From positions 1 to 6,969 of the forward strand of contig JAQVOQ010000049.1 of the NCBI GenBank assembly GCA_028702545.1: a DNA stretch of 6,969 nucleotides, read 5' to 3'. Positions 1-5,601 of the stretch are shown here, one piece after another. Origin of the DNA: Clostridia bacterium. GTDB lineage: Bacteria > Bacillota > Clostridia > Christensenellales > UBA1242. The stretch's first letter is position 1; every line of letters begins with the position of its first letter. A program made the position numbers and the translations under genes. The notes below the pieces were generated by a model, which was given only the letters and a program-made list of their open reading frames with translations, ran no database searches and was not told the DNA's origin.

Positions 1-1
1 A

Positions 2-391
2 AGATGGGTTGGCATTTCAATTTATGAAGAGATAAATGATATCGCATGCACTGAATTGGCTTTTGCTTTTGAGTCATTATTAAAACAGAATATTTCAATA
101 TCACCTATAACTTCAAGTATACAAGGTTCAATAAGTGAAATGGTTGCATATATATGTGGCGACACTTTAGAATTGCGAAAAAAAATTATACACGACTTTA
201 AAGATTTTTATTCTTCTAGAAGTGCAATAGTTCATGGTGGAGATAAAAATTACAAAACAAATACTTATATGAATTTTTTATATCTTATAAAAAATACAAT
301 ATCAAAATTATTAACTAGTGATGATTTTAAAAAATGCAATAATTTAAACGATGTATATCTTGTTATAAACGAATATAAATTTAGAATATAA
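2..391 (+). CDS. C-terminal part of a HEPN-domain protein (ApeA-like), cut by the window edge
   Basis: The reading frame is open from base 2 and stops at TAA 389-391, giving 129 residues. A TTG at 56 could be read as a start, but no Shine-Dalgarno sequence precedes it and the frame continues upstream with protein-like sequence (RWVGISIYEE...), so I treat the gene as truncated on the left. The recognisable part is a helical stretch with LAFAFESLLKQN near fragment residues 19-30, then DFYSSRSAIVHGG at 68-80. R73-SAIV-H78 fits the R-x4-H catalytic signature of HEPN ribonuclease domains, and the layout (a 'LEALL'-like helix, then 'Y..RS.IVHG') resembles the ApeA-like HEPN family. Such domains often form the RNase effector of abortive-infection and toxin systems; any N-terminal sensing domain would lie outside the window. 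HEPN membership is likely. The ApeA subtype and a defence role are inference. Confidence 0.68.
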   Translation, partial: RWVGISIYEEINDIACTELAFAFESLLKQNISISPITSSIQGSISEMVAYICGDTLELRKKIIHDFKDFYSSRSAIVHGGDKNYKTNTYMNFLYLIKNTISKLLTSDDFKKCNNLNDVYLVINEYKFRI

Positions 392-471
392 ATTGTTCCT
401 ATTTATATTTGAAATTCATTGTAGTTGTCGCAACACAATTATAATTTAGATAAACATACCAAAAATATTTA

Positions 472-498
472 CTGTCAAACTTTTTTGAAATTTGACAG
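472..498. repeat. Inverted repeat CTGTCAAA / TTTGACAG
   Basis: CTGTCAAA at 472-479 is the exact reverse complement of TTTGACAG at 491-498, with an 11-nt spacer. The right arm overlaps the first TTGACAGCAG copy, so the same motif occurs here in both orientations. CTGTCAAA appears again at 820-827 between the two tRNA-Ile copies. It could be a hairpin or a protein-binding dyad. There is no U-run after it, so it is not a terminator. Confidence 0.55.
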
Positions 499-646
499 CA
501 GTTGACAGCAGTAGCACCAGTTTTTGATAGTTTTAGGCAGTTTCAAACAGGTTTTATAAAAAACACAAATTTTAAAAATTTGTGTTTTTGTTTTATTAAT
601 TTGAACAAAATTTTGACAGCAGTAGTCCAACTTTTGACAGCAGTAG
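492..646 (+). repeat. Four direct copies of TTGACAGCAG (three extended to TTGACAGCAGTAG)
   Basis: Exact copies of the 10-mer start at 492, 502, 613 and 634. The first two abut head to tail. The last three share the extension TAG, making an identical 13-mer. A 14-bp hairpin (559-589) sits between the second and third copies. The first six bases equal a -35 consensus, but none of the copies has a good -10 at 16-18 nt, so a stack of promoters is unlikely. Spacing is too irregular (10, 111 and 21 nt) for a CRISPR array or a classic evenly spaced iteron block. Function unknown. Confidence 0.7.
559..597 (+). terminator. Strong intrinsic terminator, probably bidirectional
   Basis: Arms 559-572 and 576-589 pair perfectly over 14 bp around a 3-nt loop (573-575) and are followed by a U-rich tail (TTTTTGTTTTATT on the + strand). 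On the + strand it would end transcription of the HEPN gene, though it lies 168 nt past that stop codon. On the - strand the arm is also followed by a run of T, so it could back up the tRNA terminator. Confidence 0.75.
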
Positions 647-684
647 GTGGTTTTTATTTAAGGTTATGTCCGAGCCTAAAAATT

Positions 685-710
685 AAAAAACCCTAGTATT
701 TGCTAGAGTT
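685..710 (-). terminator. Intrinsic terminator of the tRNA unit
   Basis: On the - strand AACTCTAG (710-703) pairs with CTAGGGTT (696-689) around a 6-nt loop, with 8 bp including one G-U. A T-run follows at 690-685, then further T-rich sequence. It lies 6 nt beyond the CCA end of tRNA-Ile, the expected place for the end of the tRNA transcript. Confidence 0.8.
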
Positions 711-716
711 CTATGG

Positions 717-793
717 TGGTTGGGGTAAATGGACTCGAACCATCGACCTCGTGCTTATCAGGCACGCGCTCTAACCAGCTGAGCTATACCCCA
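717..793 (-). tRNA. tRNA-Ile (anticodon GAT)
   Basis: This is a complete 77-nt cloverleaf with encoded CCA (719-717). The acceptor stem pairs TGGGGTA with TACCCCA over 7 bp, with discriminator A at 720. The D arm is GCTC/GAGC, the anticodon stem CGTGC/GCACG around CTGATAA, and the T arm GATGG-TTCGAGT-CCATT with one G-U pair. The anticodon GAT occupies 759-757 and reads AUC/AUU. It is the last gene of a unit that begins with tRNA-Ala. Ala-Ile pairs often sit in rRNA spacers, but no rRNA is visible here. Its 5' half is exactly duplicated 100 bp upstream. Confidence 0.96.
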
Positions 794-854
794 TTGATAT
801 GTTTTTGTGACTTTTTCATCTGTCAAAGGTTATTAAAATTTGTGCTGGCTTATT

Positions 855-892
855 TTATCAGGCACGCGCTCTAACCAGCTGAGCTATACCCC
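855..892 (-). pseudogene. Partial tRNA-Ile: exact 5' half ending at the anticodon loop
   Basis: Bases 855-892 are identical over 38 bp to 755-792 of the intact tRNA-Ile. The copy holds the 5' acceptor strand (GGGGTAT), the whole D arm, the 5' anticodon stem and the complete loop CTGATAA. It then changes abruptly to unrelated AT-rich sequence, with no 3' anticodon stem (a GCAC that could pair weakly lies about 16 nt on), no T arm, no 3' acceptor strand and no CCA. It cannot be a functional tRNA by itself. It should be transcribed, because it lies between tRNA-Ala and tRNA-Ile with no terminator in the spacers. The lack of any mismatch suggests a recent duplication or recombination event, or selection. 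Confidence 0.88.
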
Positions 893-942
893 TATATGAA
901 AAACAATTAAATAGGTGCTCGTCTCTAACTAGAGTGTAAATT

Positions 943-1019
943 TGGTGGAGATAAGCGGATTCGAACCGCTGACCCCCTGCTTGCAAGGCAGGTGCTCTAG
1001 CCAGCTGAGCTATACCCCC
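943..1019 (-). tRNA. tRNA-Ala (anticodon TGC)
   Basis: This is a complete 77-nt cloverleaf with encoded CCA (945-943). The acceptor stem pairs GGGGGTA with TATCTCC (7 pairs, two of them G-U), with discriminator A at 946. The D arm is GCTC/GAGC, the anticodon loop CTTGCAA with anticodon TGC at 985-983, and the T arm AGCGG-TTCGAAT-CCGCT. It is the first gene of the leftward tRNA unit and starts about 29 nt after the promoter -10 box. The spacer after it (893-942) contains only a 4-bp CTCT/AGAG hairpin with no U-run, so transcription should continue into the tRNA-Ile copies. Confidence 0.96.
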
Positions 1020-1047
1020 ACAAATGCCACTACTTAATTGCTGTTTT

Positions 1048-1076
1048 ATAGTAGCATTTAAACCCGTTATTGTCAA
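1048..1076 (-). promoter_or_regulatory. Sigma-A-type promoter of the tRNA-Ala/tRNA-Ile unit
   Basis: On the - strand a perfect -35 TTGACA (1076-1071) is followed by exactly 17 nt and then TACTAT (1053-1048, five of six matches to TATAAT). Transcription would start near 1041, about 20 nt before tRNA-Ala. The -35 box lies inside a perfect 7-1-7 palindrome at 1066-1080 (GTTATTG-a-CAATAAC), which might be an operator or chance. The promoter begins 18 nt after the ABC-F stop codon, and no terminator is visible between them. Confidence 0.78.
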
Positions 1077-1094
1077 TAACTTTTTGCAAACTTT

Positions 1095-2657
1095 TTATTT
1101 TTTTTGTGCTATCAATTCTTCCATATTAAGCACTTTGTCGGCAACTTCTTTAATAAAATGCTTATCGTGACTAACGAGCAAAATTGTGCCTTCAAAACTT
1201 TTAATCGCTTGTTTTAAACTTGCGATAGCATTAACATCAAGGTGATTTGTTGGCTCATCTAAAATTAACACATTAGACGGCGTTAATGTAAGCCTTCCAA
1301 TTGTTGTTTTGGCTTGCTCCCCGCCACTCAATCTTTTTAATGGAGTTACTAGATGTTCTTGCTTTAATCCGCACAAAGCTAGCGCTGTTCTTTTCTCTTT
1401 TTCACTCATTAGAGGAAACTCGCCTCTAATAAAATCAAGGGGCGTTTGGTTATCATCGTGAAAAGTATTGTCTTGCTCAAAATATTCAATTGCAACTGCT
1501 GTCGCAAACTTAAAATTACCACTAATTGCAGGTAATTTTCCGGCTAAAGTTTTTAAAAATGTACTTTTTCCTATGCCGTTAAAGCCTTGAATAGCAAGTT
1601 TTTCGCCGCGTTCTAGTATTAAATTAATCGGTGGCAAAAGTGCGTTAGAATAACCTACTTCTAGGTTTTCTACCTCTAACAAAATTTTACTTCCAATAGG
1701 TTTATAAAGGAATTTTATGTGTGGTTTTACTGTTTCTGAGGGTTTGTCTATAACATCAAGTTTATTCAATGTTTTGCGTCTACTTTTTGCCATATTAGAT
1801 GTAGATGCACGAGCAATATTTCTTGCAATAAAATCTTCAAGTTTTGCAATATATTGCTGTTGACGCTCATATTCTTTTCGGTACTGGTCGGCTTTTACGC
1901 CTTTTGCCTCTAAAAACTTATCAAATTTTAAGTTATAGCGAGTAATTTTGTGATTTTCAATATCCGCTATACAAGTTGTTATTGCATCCAAAAATTTGGT
2001 GTCGTGGCTGACAACTAGTGCTGCACCTTCAAAACCATTTAAAAATTTTATTAACCAATCAATATGCGCCGTATCCAAAAAGTTTGTTGGCTCGTCCAAA
2101 ATTAGCACATCTGGCTTGTCTAAAAGCAGTTTTGCAAGCATAACTTTTGCGCGTTGCCCGCCGCTTAAAGTTTTTACCTTTGTATCAAGTCCAAAAGCAG
2201 ATATACCTAAGCCGCTCGCCACTTTTTCTATTTCGGCATCGCTTGTGTAAAAACCTTTGCTATCTAAATATTCAAAATAATTACTACTTTTTTCTAGCAA
2301 GTCCATCATCTCATTTTCATCCGTCACAACTGATAACTTTTCATTTACATGGGTAAGCTTTTCATCTATTTTATAAAGCTCGTTAAAAGCCTCTCGCAAA
2401 TAGTTCATTATGCTTTTACTGCTTTTAATTTCTGCGTGTTGGTCCAAAAAACCTAAATGTGCCTTAGGATGAATTTCTATTGTGCCCCTGTCGTGCAAAA
2501 CTTCACCAGTAATCATTTTAATCAGTGTACTTTTTCCCGTTCCATTAAGACCTACAAGCCCCATAATTTCTTTGTTAAAAAGCACAATGCTAGCATCGTT
2601 AAACACAACCTTATCGCCAAAACTGTGGCTTAAATTTTCTATTTTAATTAAACTCAT
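1095..2657 (-). CDS. ABC-F family ATPase (YfmM-like), translation factor
   Basis: It encodes 520 residues: two ABC ATPase domains, no membrane segment, so a cytosolic ribosome-acting ABC-F protein rather than a transporter. Domain 1 has Walker A GLNGTGKST (36-44), signature LSGGQ (164-168), Walker B LILDEP (185-190, catalytic E189) and SHD (217-219). Domain 2 has GFNGIGKST (358-366), LSGGE (443-447), LILDEP (464-469, E468) and SHD (496-498). The linker at about 245-318 contains the basic, tRNA-facing segment ARNIARASTSNMAKSRRK. Family members bind the ribosomal E site and affect P-site tRNA; some protect against antibiotics. The length, LDQHA after domain-1 Walker A and the linker wording recall Bacillus YfmM, from memory, so housekeeping versus resistance stays open. 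The Shine-Dalgarno AAGGA (2675-2671) lies an unusually long 13 nt before ATG 2657, and no other in-frame start fits. A terminator separates it from gltX upstream. Confidence 0.93.
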   Translation of the reverse strand: MSLIKIENLSHSFGDKVVFNDASIVLFNKEIMGLVGLNGTGKSTLIKMITGEVLHDRGTIEIHPKAHLGFLDQHAEIKSSKSIMNYLREAFNELYKIDEKLTHVNEKLSVVTDENEMMDLLEKSSNYFEYLDSKGFYTSDAEIEKVASGLGISAFGLDTKVKTLSGGQRAKVMLAKLLLDKPDVLILDEPTNFLDTAHIDWLIKFLNGFEGAALVVSHDTKFLDAITTCIADIENHKITRYNLKFDKFLEAKGVKADQYRKEYERQQQYIAKLEDFIARNIARASTSNMAKSRRKTLNKLDVIDKPSETVKPHIKFLYKPIGSKILLEVENLEVGYSNALLPPINLILERGEKLAIQGFNGIGKSTFLKTLAGKLPAISGNFKFATAVAIEYFEQDNTFHDDNQTPLDFIRGEFPLMSEKEKRTALALCGLKQEHLVTPLKRLSGGEQAKTTIGRLTLTPSNVLILDEPTNHLDVNAIASLKQAIKSFEGTILLVSHDKHFIKEVADKVLNMEELIAQKK

Positions 2658-2690
2658 TTTATGTTTTTGTTCCTTTTATATCTTCTTTTC

Positions 2691-2718
2691 AAAACAAAAG
2701 CAGTAATTTAAATACTGC
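2691..2718 (-). terminator. Intrinsic terminator after gltX
   Basis: On the - strand GCAGTA (2718-2713) pairs with TACTGC (2705-2700) around a 7-nt loop, followed by TTTTGTTTT (2699-2691). It lies about 25 nt after the gltX stop and 34 nt before the ABC-F start. It should separate gltX from the ABC-F gene, at least in part. A weak ABC-F promoter (TTACTG, 17 nt, AGATAT) would overlap its 3' arm, but I would not insist on it. Confidence 0.72.
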
Positions 2719-2743
2719 CCAGTTTTTAAATTTTTTAACTTGT

Positions 2744-4414
2744 TTACTTTAACACTTTAACCGCTAATTCTACTCTCTTCTCCATTCTTTCTTTACCTAG
2801 TAGCCTGCTTATTTCATATAAATCTGGAGTTTGAGTTCTGCTCGTTAAAACAACCCTTATGATGCCCGCCACATCGCCGTAATGACCCTTAAAACCTTCG
2901 GGGGTTGCTTTATAGGCTTTCATATCATCAGAATAGCCAACACTACTTGATAGCACTTTAATTTTGTTAAACCAAGTTTGTTTATCGTCTTGTTCGCTAT
3001 AACTTTTTAAATATGATTCCATAATATTTTGAACATCGGCTAAATTAAAATTATCATAATTAAACTCATAATCTTCTTTTTTTGTTGGATTAAATAGCTC
3101 ATCATAAAAATAGCTGTTAAGTACCTTAATATCGCTCCACTTTTCAATGTCTTTACGAGGTTTCTTTTGCTCTCTTTCTATGTTCAAAATTTGAATGCTA
3201 TAATCTTTATATTTTCGTAATAACATATCCAACTCTTTATCATAATTAGAGGTCCAATTTACCAACCTATCATAAACTTCTTTTGCACTCATTTTACTTA
3301 TTACAGTTTTGCTAACATCAGCAAGTTTTGCAAAGTCAAACAACGCCCCGCTAATGCTCATTTTATCAAAACTTACTATAAACTTTTCTACTGGTAAAAA
3401 TTCATTATTTTTTCTCCAAGCTTCAAAGTTAGAATTTGCAACGGTTAAAATATATTCTTGCACGCTTTCTGCTGGATAACCTTGTTCATTATAAAAACTT
3501 ACTGCTGCTTCTGGGTCTTTGCGTTTGCTTATTTTGCGCTTGTTGCCATTTTCGTCAATTTTTTGAATAGGCGCAACATGGGCATACTTTATAGGCTCAA
3601 AATTTAATGCTTCAAAAATTTGCAAATGCTCAGCAATTGACGGCAAGTATTCGTCGCCTCTTACTACTAAATTAACTCTCATCAAGTGATCATCACAGGC
3701 ATGTGCAAAGTTATATGGTGGCAAAAAGTCACTTTTTAAAATTACAACATCATTGTAATTATCGCTTAGCCTTAACTCACCTCTAATCGCATCGTTAACA
3801 ATGATTTTATTATTTGGGCTACTGTCAACTTTTAATCTAATTGCGAATTTCTCGCCATTATTTACTTTTGTTTCTATGTCTTCATAACTCAAATTTTTGC
3901 ACCTTGCATAGTGACCATAATAACCGAGTAAAGTTTTTGCTTTTTCTTGTGCTTTCCTGTCGGCACTCAATTGTTCACTAGAACAAAAGCATGGATAAGC
4001 CTTGCCCTCTTGCACTAACTTTTTTGCAAAAGTCATATATATGTCTTTTCTCTCACTTTGCTTATACGGACCATATTTTGCATCAACATATTCAACATTT
4101 CCAGGCGTTTCATCAAATACTATACCAAAAGCAAAAAGACCTGTAATAATATCTCTAACACCATTTGCTACTTCACGCTTTTGGTCAGTATCCTCAATTC
4201 GTAAAATATATTTTCCTTCACTTTGTTTTGCAATTCTATTTGCAAAAAAACTAGTATATAATCCACCAAAATGCAAAAAACCTGTTGGGCTTGGTGCAAA
4301 TCTAGTTACGATTGCGCCTTCTTTCAACACTCTTTGTTTATATAAATCCTCATAATACTCAGGCGTTTTTAATTCCATAGGGAATAATAAATTTGCAAGT
4401 TTTTTATAGTCCAT
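2744..4414 (-). CDS. gltX: Glutamyl-tRNA synthetase (class I)
   Basis: It encodes 556 residues and charges tRNA with glutamate in the cytosol. The class I catalytic fold shows a HIGH-type motif, GFLHFGGL (45-52, HFGG in place of HIGH), RIEDTD (72-77), the binding segment VRGDEYLPS (251-259) and a KMSKS-type motif, KISKR (294-298). A CFC pair (142-144) and C172 after a Tyr-rich stretch resemble the zinc knuckle of some bacterial GluRS. The ~35-residue extension before the catalytic core and the long helical C-terminal half match the ~550-residue clostridial form rather than the ~485-residue form. I chose ATG 4414 because AAGGAG (4426-4421) lies 6 nt upstream. The longer frame to 4435 would place the Shine-Dalgarno inside the gene. 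No T-box leader is visible in the 98 nt back to the upstream gene. In many Bacillota GluRS also misacylates tRNA-Gln for later amidation; whether this one does cannot be read from the sequence. Confidence 0.95.
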   Translation of the reverse strand: MDYKKLANLLFPMELKTPEYYEDLYKQRVLKEGAIVTRFAPSPTGFLHFGGLYTSFFANRIAKQSEGKYILRIEDTDQKREVANGVRDIITGLFAFGIVFDETPGNVEYVDAKYGPYKQSERKDIYMTFAKKLVQEGKAYPCFCSSEQLSADRKAQEKAKTLLGYYGHYARCKNLSYEDIETKVNNGEKFAIRLKVDSSPNNKIIVNDAIRGELRLSDNYNDVVILKSDFLPPYNFAHACDDHLMRVNLVVRGDEYLPSIAEHLQIFEALNFEPIKYAHVAPIQKIDENGNKRKISKRKDPEAAVSFYNEQGYPAESVQEYILTVANSNFEAWRKNNEFLPVEKFIVSFDKMSISGALFDFAKLADVSKTVISKMSAKEVYDRLVNWTSNYDKELDMLLRKYKDYSIQILNIEREQKKPRKDIEKWSDIKVLNSYFYDELFNPTKKEDYEFNYDNFNLADVQNIMESYLKSYSEQDDKQTWFNKIKVLSSSVGYSDDMKAYKATPEGFKGHYGDVAGIIRVVLTSRTQTPDLYEISRLLGKERMEKRVELAVKVLK

Positions 4415-4420
4415 AATGTT

Positions 4421-4426
4421 CTCCTT
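4421..4426 (-). promoter_or_regulatory. Ribosome binding site that fixes the gltX start
   Basis: AAGGAG on the - strand (4426-4421) lies 6 nt before ATG 4414, ideal spacing. It falls inside the seven extra codons of the longest open frame (start 4435), which argues against that longer start. Confidence 0.85.
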
Positions 4427-4459
4427 AATTTCCATTTAATTTTAGCACAAACAAAACAA

Positions 4460-4486
4460 TAAAAAAAGCACTTTTAAACAAGTGCT
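4460..4486 (-). terminator. Intrinsic terminator of the secreted-protein operon
   Basis: On the - strand AGCACTT (4486-4480) pairs perfectly with AAGTGCT (4473-4467) around a 6-nt loop, followed by a run of seven T (4467-4461). It lies 26 nt after the lipoprotein stop codon and ends the two-gene operon before gltX. The ~45 nt left before gltX contain a possible -10 (TAAAAT) without a convincing -35. Confidence 0.85.
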
Positions 4487-4512
4487 CTTAAAATTTAAGT
4501 TAAATTACTATC

Positions 4513-5586
4513 TTATGCTTCCACATTAACAATAAGTTGTGCTGCAAAACTTGCATAATTTATATAGTTATCTGTTGTTTGATTAATTGTTGAAACATAA
4601 TCGTTATATAAATTAATATCAGCCTCGTTAGTTGAATCTTTTAAGTTACTTGCAGTTTTAATAGCATTTACATAAAAACTACTTTGTGAAATTATTTGAC
4701 CCTCATTAGCTCTTGTCAATCTGTAATAGTTTGTTACATCTGCTTGAGTAAATCCGCTATCTAAAAAGTTAATGTTTGCAACATCTGCTTTTAAATTAAA
4801 CAACGCTTCAAATAATGTATTATCAGCACCAAGTGCGTCATAGTCGCCTAAGTGTTTTACATAATAGTTATAAGTTGCCTCAGCAAGATAAAGTTCTGCC
4901 GTGTAAACAACTCTTCTAACCTCATAAAATGGCACTTCTGCCTCTATTAAATAACTGTCTGTATTTAAAATATCTGTTACATAAGATTTTTCAAAAAGTT
5001 TTACAAAAATAATCGTTTTTTCTAACAAAAGGTTATAAGTATCTTTAAAATCGTTAAATTTTACCATAGTTGTATAACTATATGGTGAGGTTAAATTTTC
5101 CTCATTATAAATAATATCCATATTTTCTACAGCTATTTTTTTAGTTTGAAAATCTTTCAAAGCGCCTTCCCAATCAAGCAGTGCAGTGTAGATTACTTTA
5201 ATTTTATCTAAATCCCAATTATTTGCGGTAACATTAAGGCTGTTTCTATATTGATTAAAAAATGCTATAGCAGAATAAAGCGTTTGTGAATATTGACCAT
5301 CTTGTTCGTCAAACACATTAAATATAGAATCTGGTCGTTGCTCTATTTCGTAAGCAAAATTACATTCTTTATAAGTTATAATCAAATTATCATTTGCATT
5401 AAACAAACTTTGTGTGGGTATAATGTTATTTGCAATATCTCTTGTTTTATAATTTTCTACTATTTCTGCATATTTAGTATAAACCTTGCCTGCACTAACT
5501 GGCCCTAAAACCAAATTACAGCCAGTAAATAAAGATATTGAAATAAGTGCAATCAATAATATACTAATAATTTTAATTTTTTTCAT
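4513..5586 (-). CDS. Putative lipoprotein of unknown function
   Basis: It encodes 357 residues. Residues 1-23 are a lipoprotein signal peptide: basic MKKIK, a hydrophobic stretch, then the lipobox LFTGC with the lipidated Cys at 23. The mature ~335-residue protein should be tethered to the outer face of the cytoplasmic membrane. It is predicted mostly helical, rich in Asn, Asp and Tyr, with one further Cys (75) and no motif I recognise; I see no SBP, peptidase or TPR signature. It begins 15 nt after the stop of the membrane-anchored protein gene and is the second gene of that operon, followed by a strong terminator, so the two products probably act together outside the membrane. The Shine-Dalgarno GGAGGG (5595-5590) is only 3-4 nt from ATG 5586, slightly tight, but the signal peptide starts exactly there. 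Function not assigned. Confidence 0.85.
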   Translation of the reverse strand: MKKIKIISILLIALISISLFTGCNLVLGPVSAGKVYTKYAEIVENYKTRDIANNIIPTQSLFNANDNLIITYKECNFAYEIEQRPDSIFNVFDEQDGQYSQTLYSAIAFFNQYRNSLNVTANNWDLDKIKVIYTALLDWEGALKDFQTKKIAVENMDIIYNEENLTSPYSYTTMVKFNDFKDTYNLLLEKTIIFVKLFEKSYVTDILNTDSYLIEAEVPFYEVRRVVYTAELYLAEATYNYYVKHLGDYDALGADNTLFEALFNLKADVANINFLDSGFTQADVTNYYRLTRANEGQIISQSSFYVNAIKTASNLKDSTNEADINLYNDYVSTINQTTDNYINYASFAAQLIVNVEA

Positions 5587-5601
5587 AAACCCTCCGTACG
5601 C

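Larger units (their letters stand above)
392..716. other. Gene-free, repeat-rich intergenic region between the HEPN gene and the tRNA unit
   Basis: No convincing gene lies here on either strand. It is AT-rich and holds, in order, an 8-bp inverted repeat (472-498), repeated TTGACAGCAG motifs (492-511, 613-625, 634-646), a 14-bp hairpin with a U-rich tail (559-597), and the terminator of the leftward tRNA unit (685-710). The HEPN gene and tRNA unit converge on it, which explains the two terminators but not the repeats. A 64-codon open frame from a TTG at 502 runs through the hairpin and repeats and looks spurious. Confidence 0.7.

Noticed and set aside
56..391. Complete 111-residue gene starting at TTG 56
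   Set aside because: No ribosome site precedes 56 and the frame stays open to the left edge. A HEPN domain of this type usually sits at the C-terminus of a longer protein.
492..646. CRISPR array
   Set aside because: The repeat unit is only 10-13 bp and spacing is irregular (10, 111, 21), with no spacer-like regularity and no cas gene.
502..696. 64-codon + strand open frame starting at TTG, in which three repeat copies read LTAV or TAV in one frame
   Set aside because: It has no ribosome site, its start is the repeat itself, and it runs through a 14-bp terminator hairpin and into the tRNA terminator. The in-frame spacing (111 and 21 nt) is suggestive but easily chance, and the 492 copy is out of frame.
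858..1076. 72-codon - strand open frame across the tRNA region
   Set aside because: It covers tRNA-Ala and the partial tRNA-Ile. Its peptide (GIAQLVRA-type) is the well-known false translation of tRNA genes.
1996..2706. Three + strand open frames opposite the ABC-F gene
   Set aside because: They are shadows of a gene with full ABC-F motifs. None has a ribosome site or protein-like features.
4002..4355. 117-codon + strand open frame opposite gltX
   Set aside because: It is antisense to the conserved catalytic core of GluRS. No family resemblance, no ribosome site.
4415..4512. T-box leader for gltX, suggested by its aminoacyl-tRNA synthetase product
   Set aside because: The interval is under 100 nt and mostly occupied by the upstream operon's terminator. 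No T-box consensus or specifier stem is visible.
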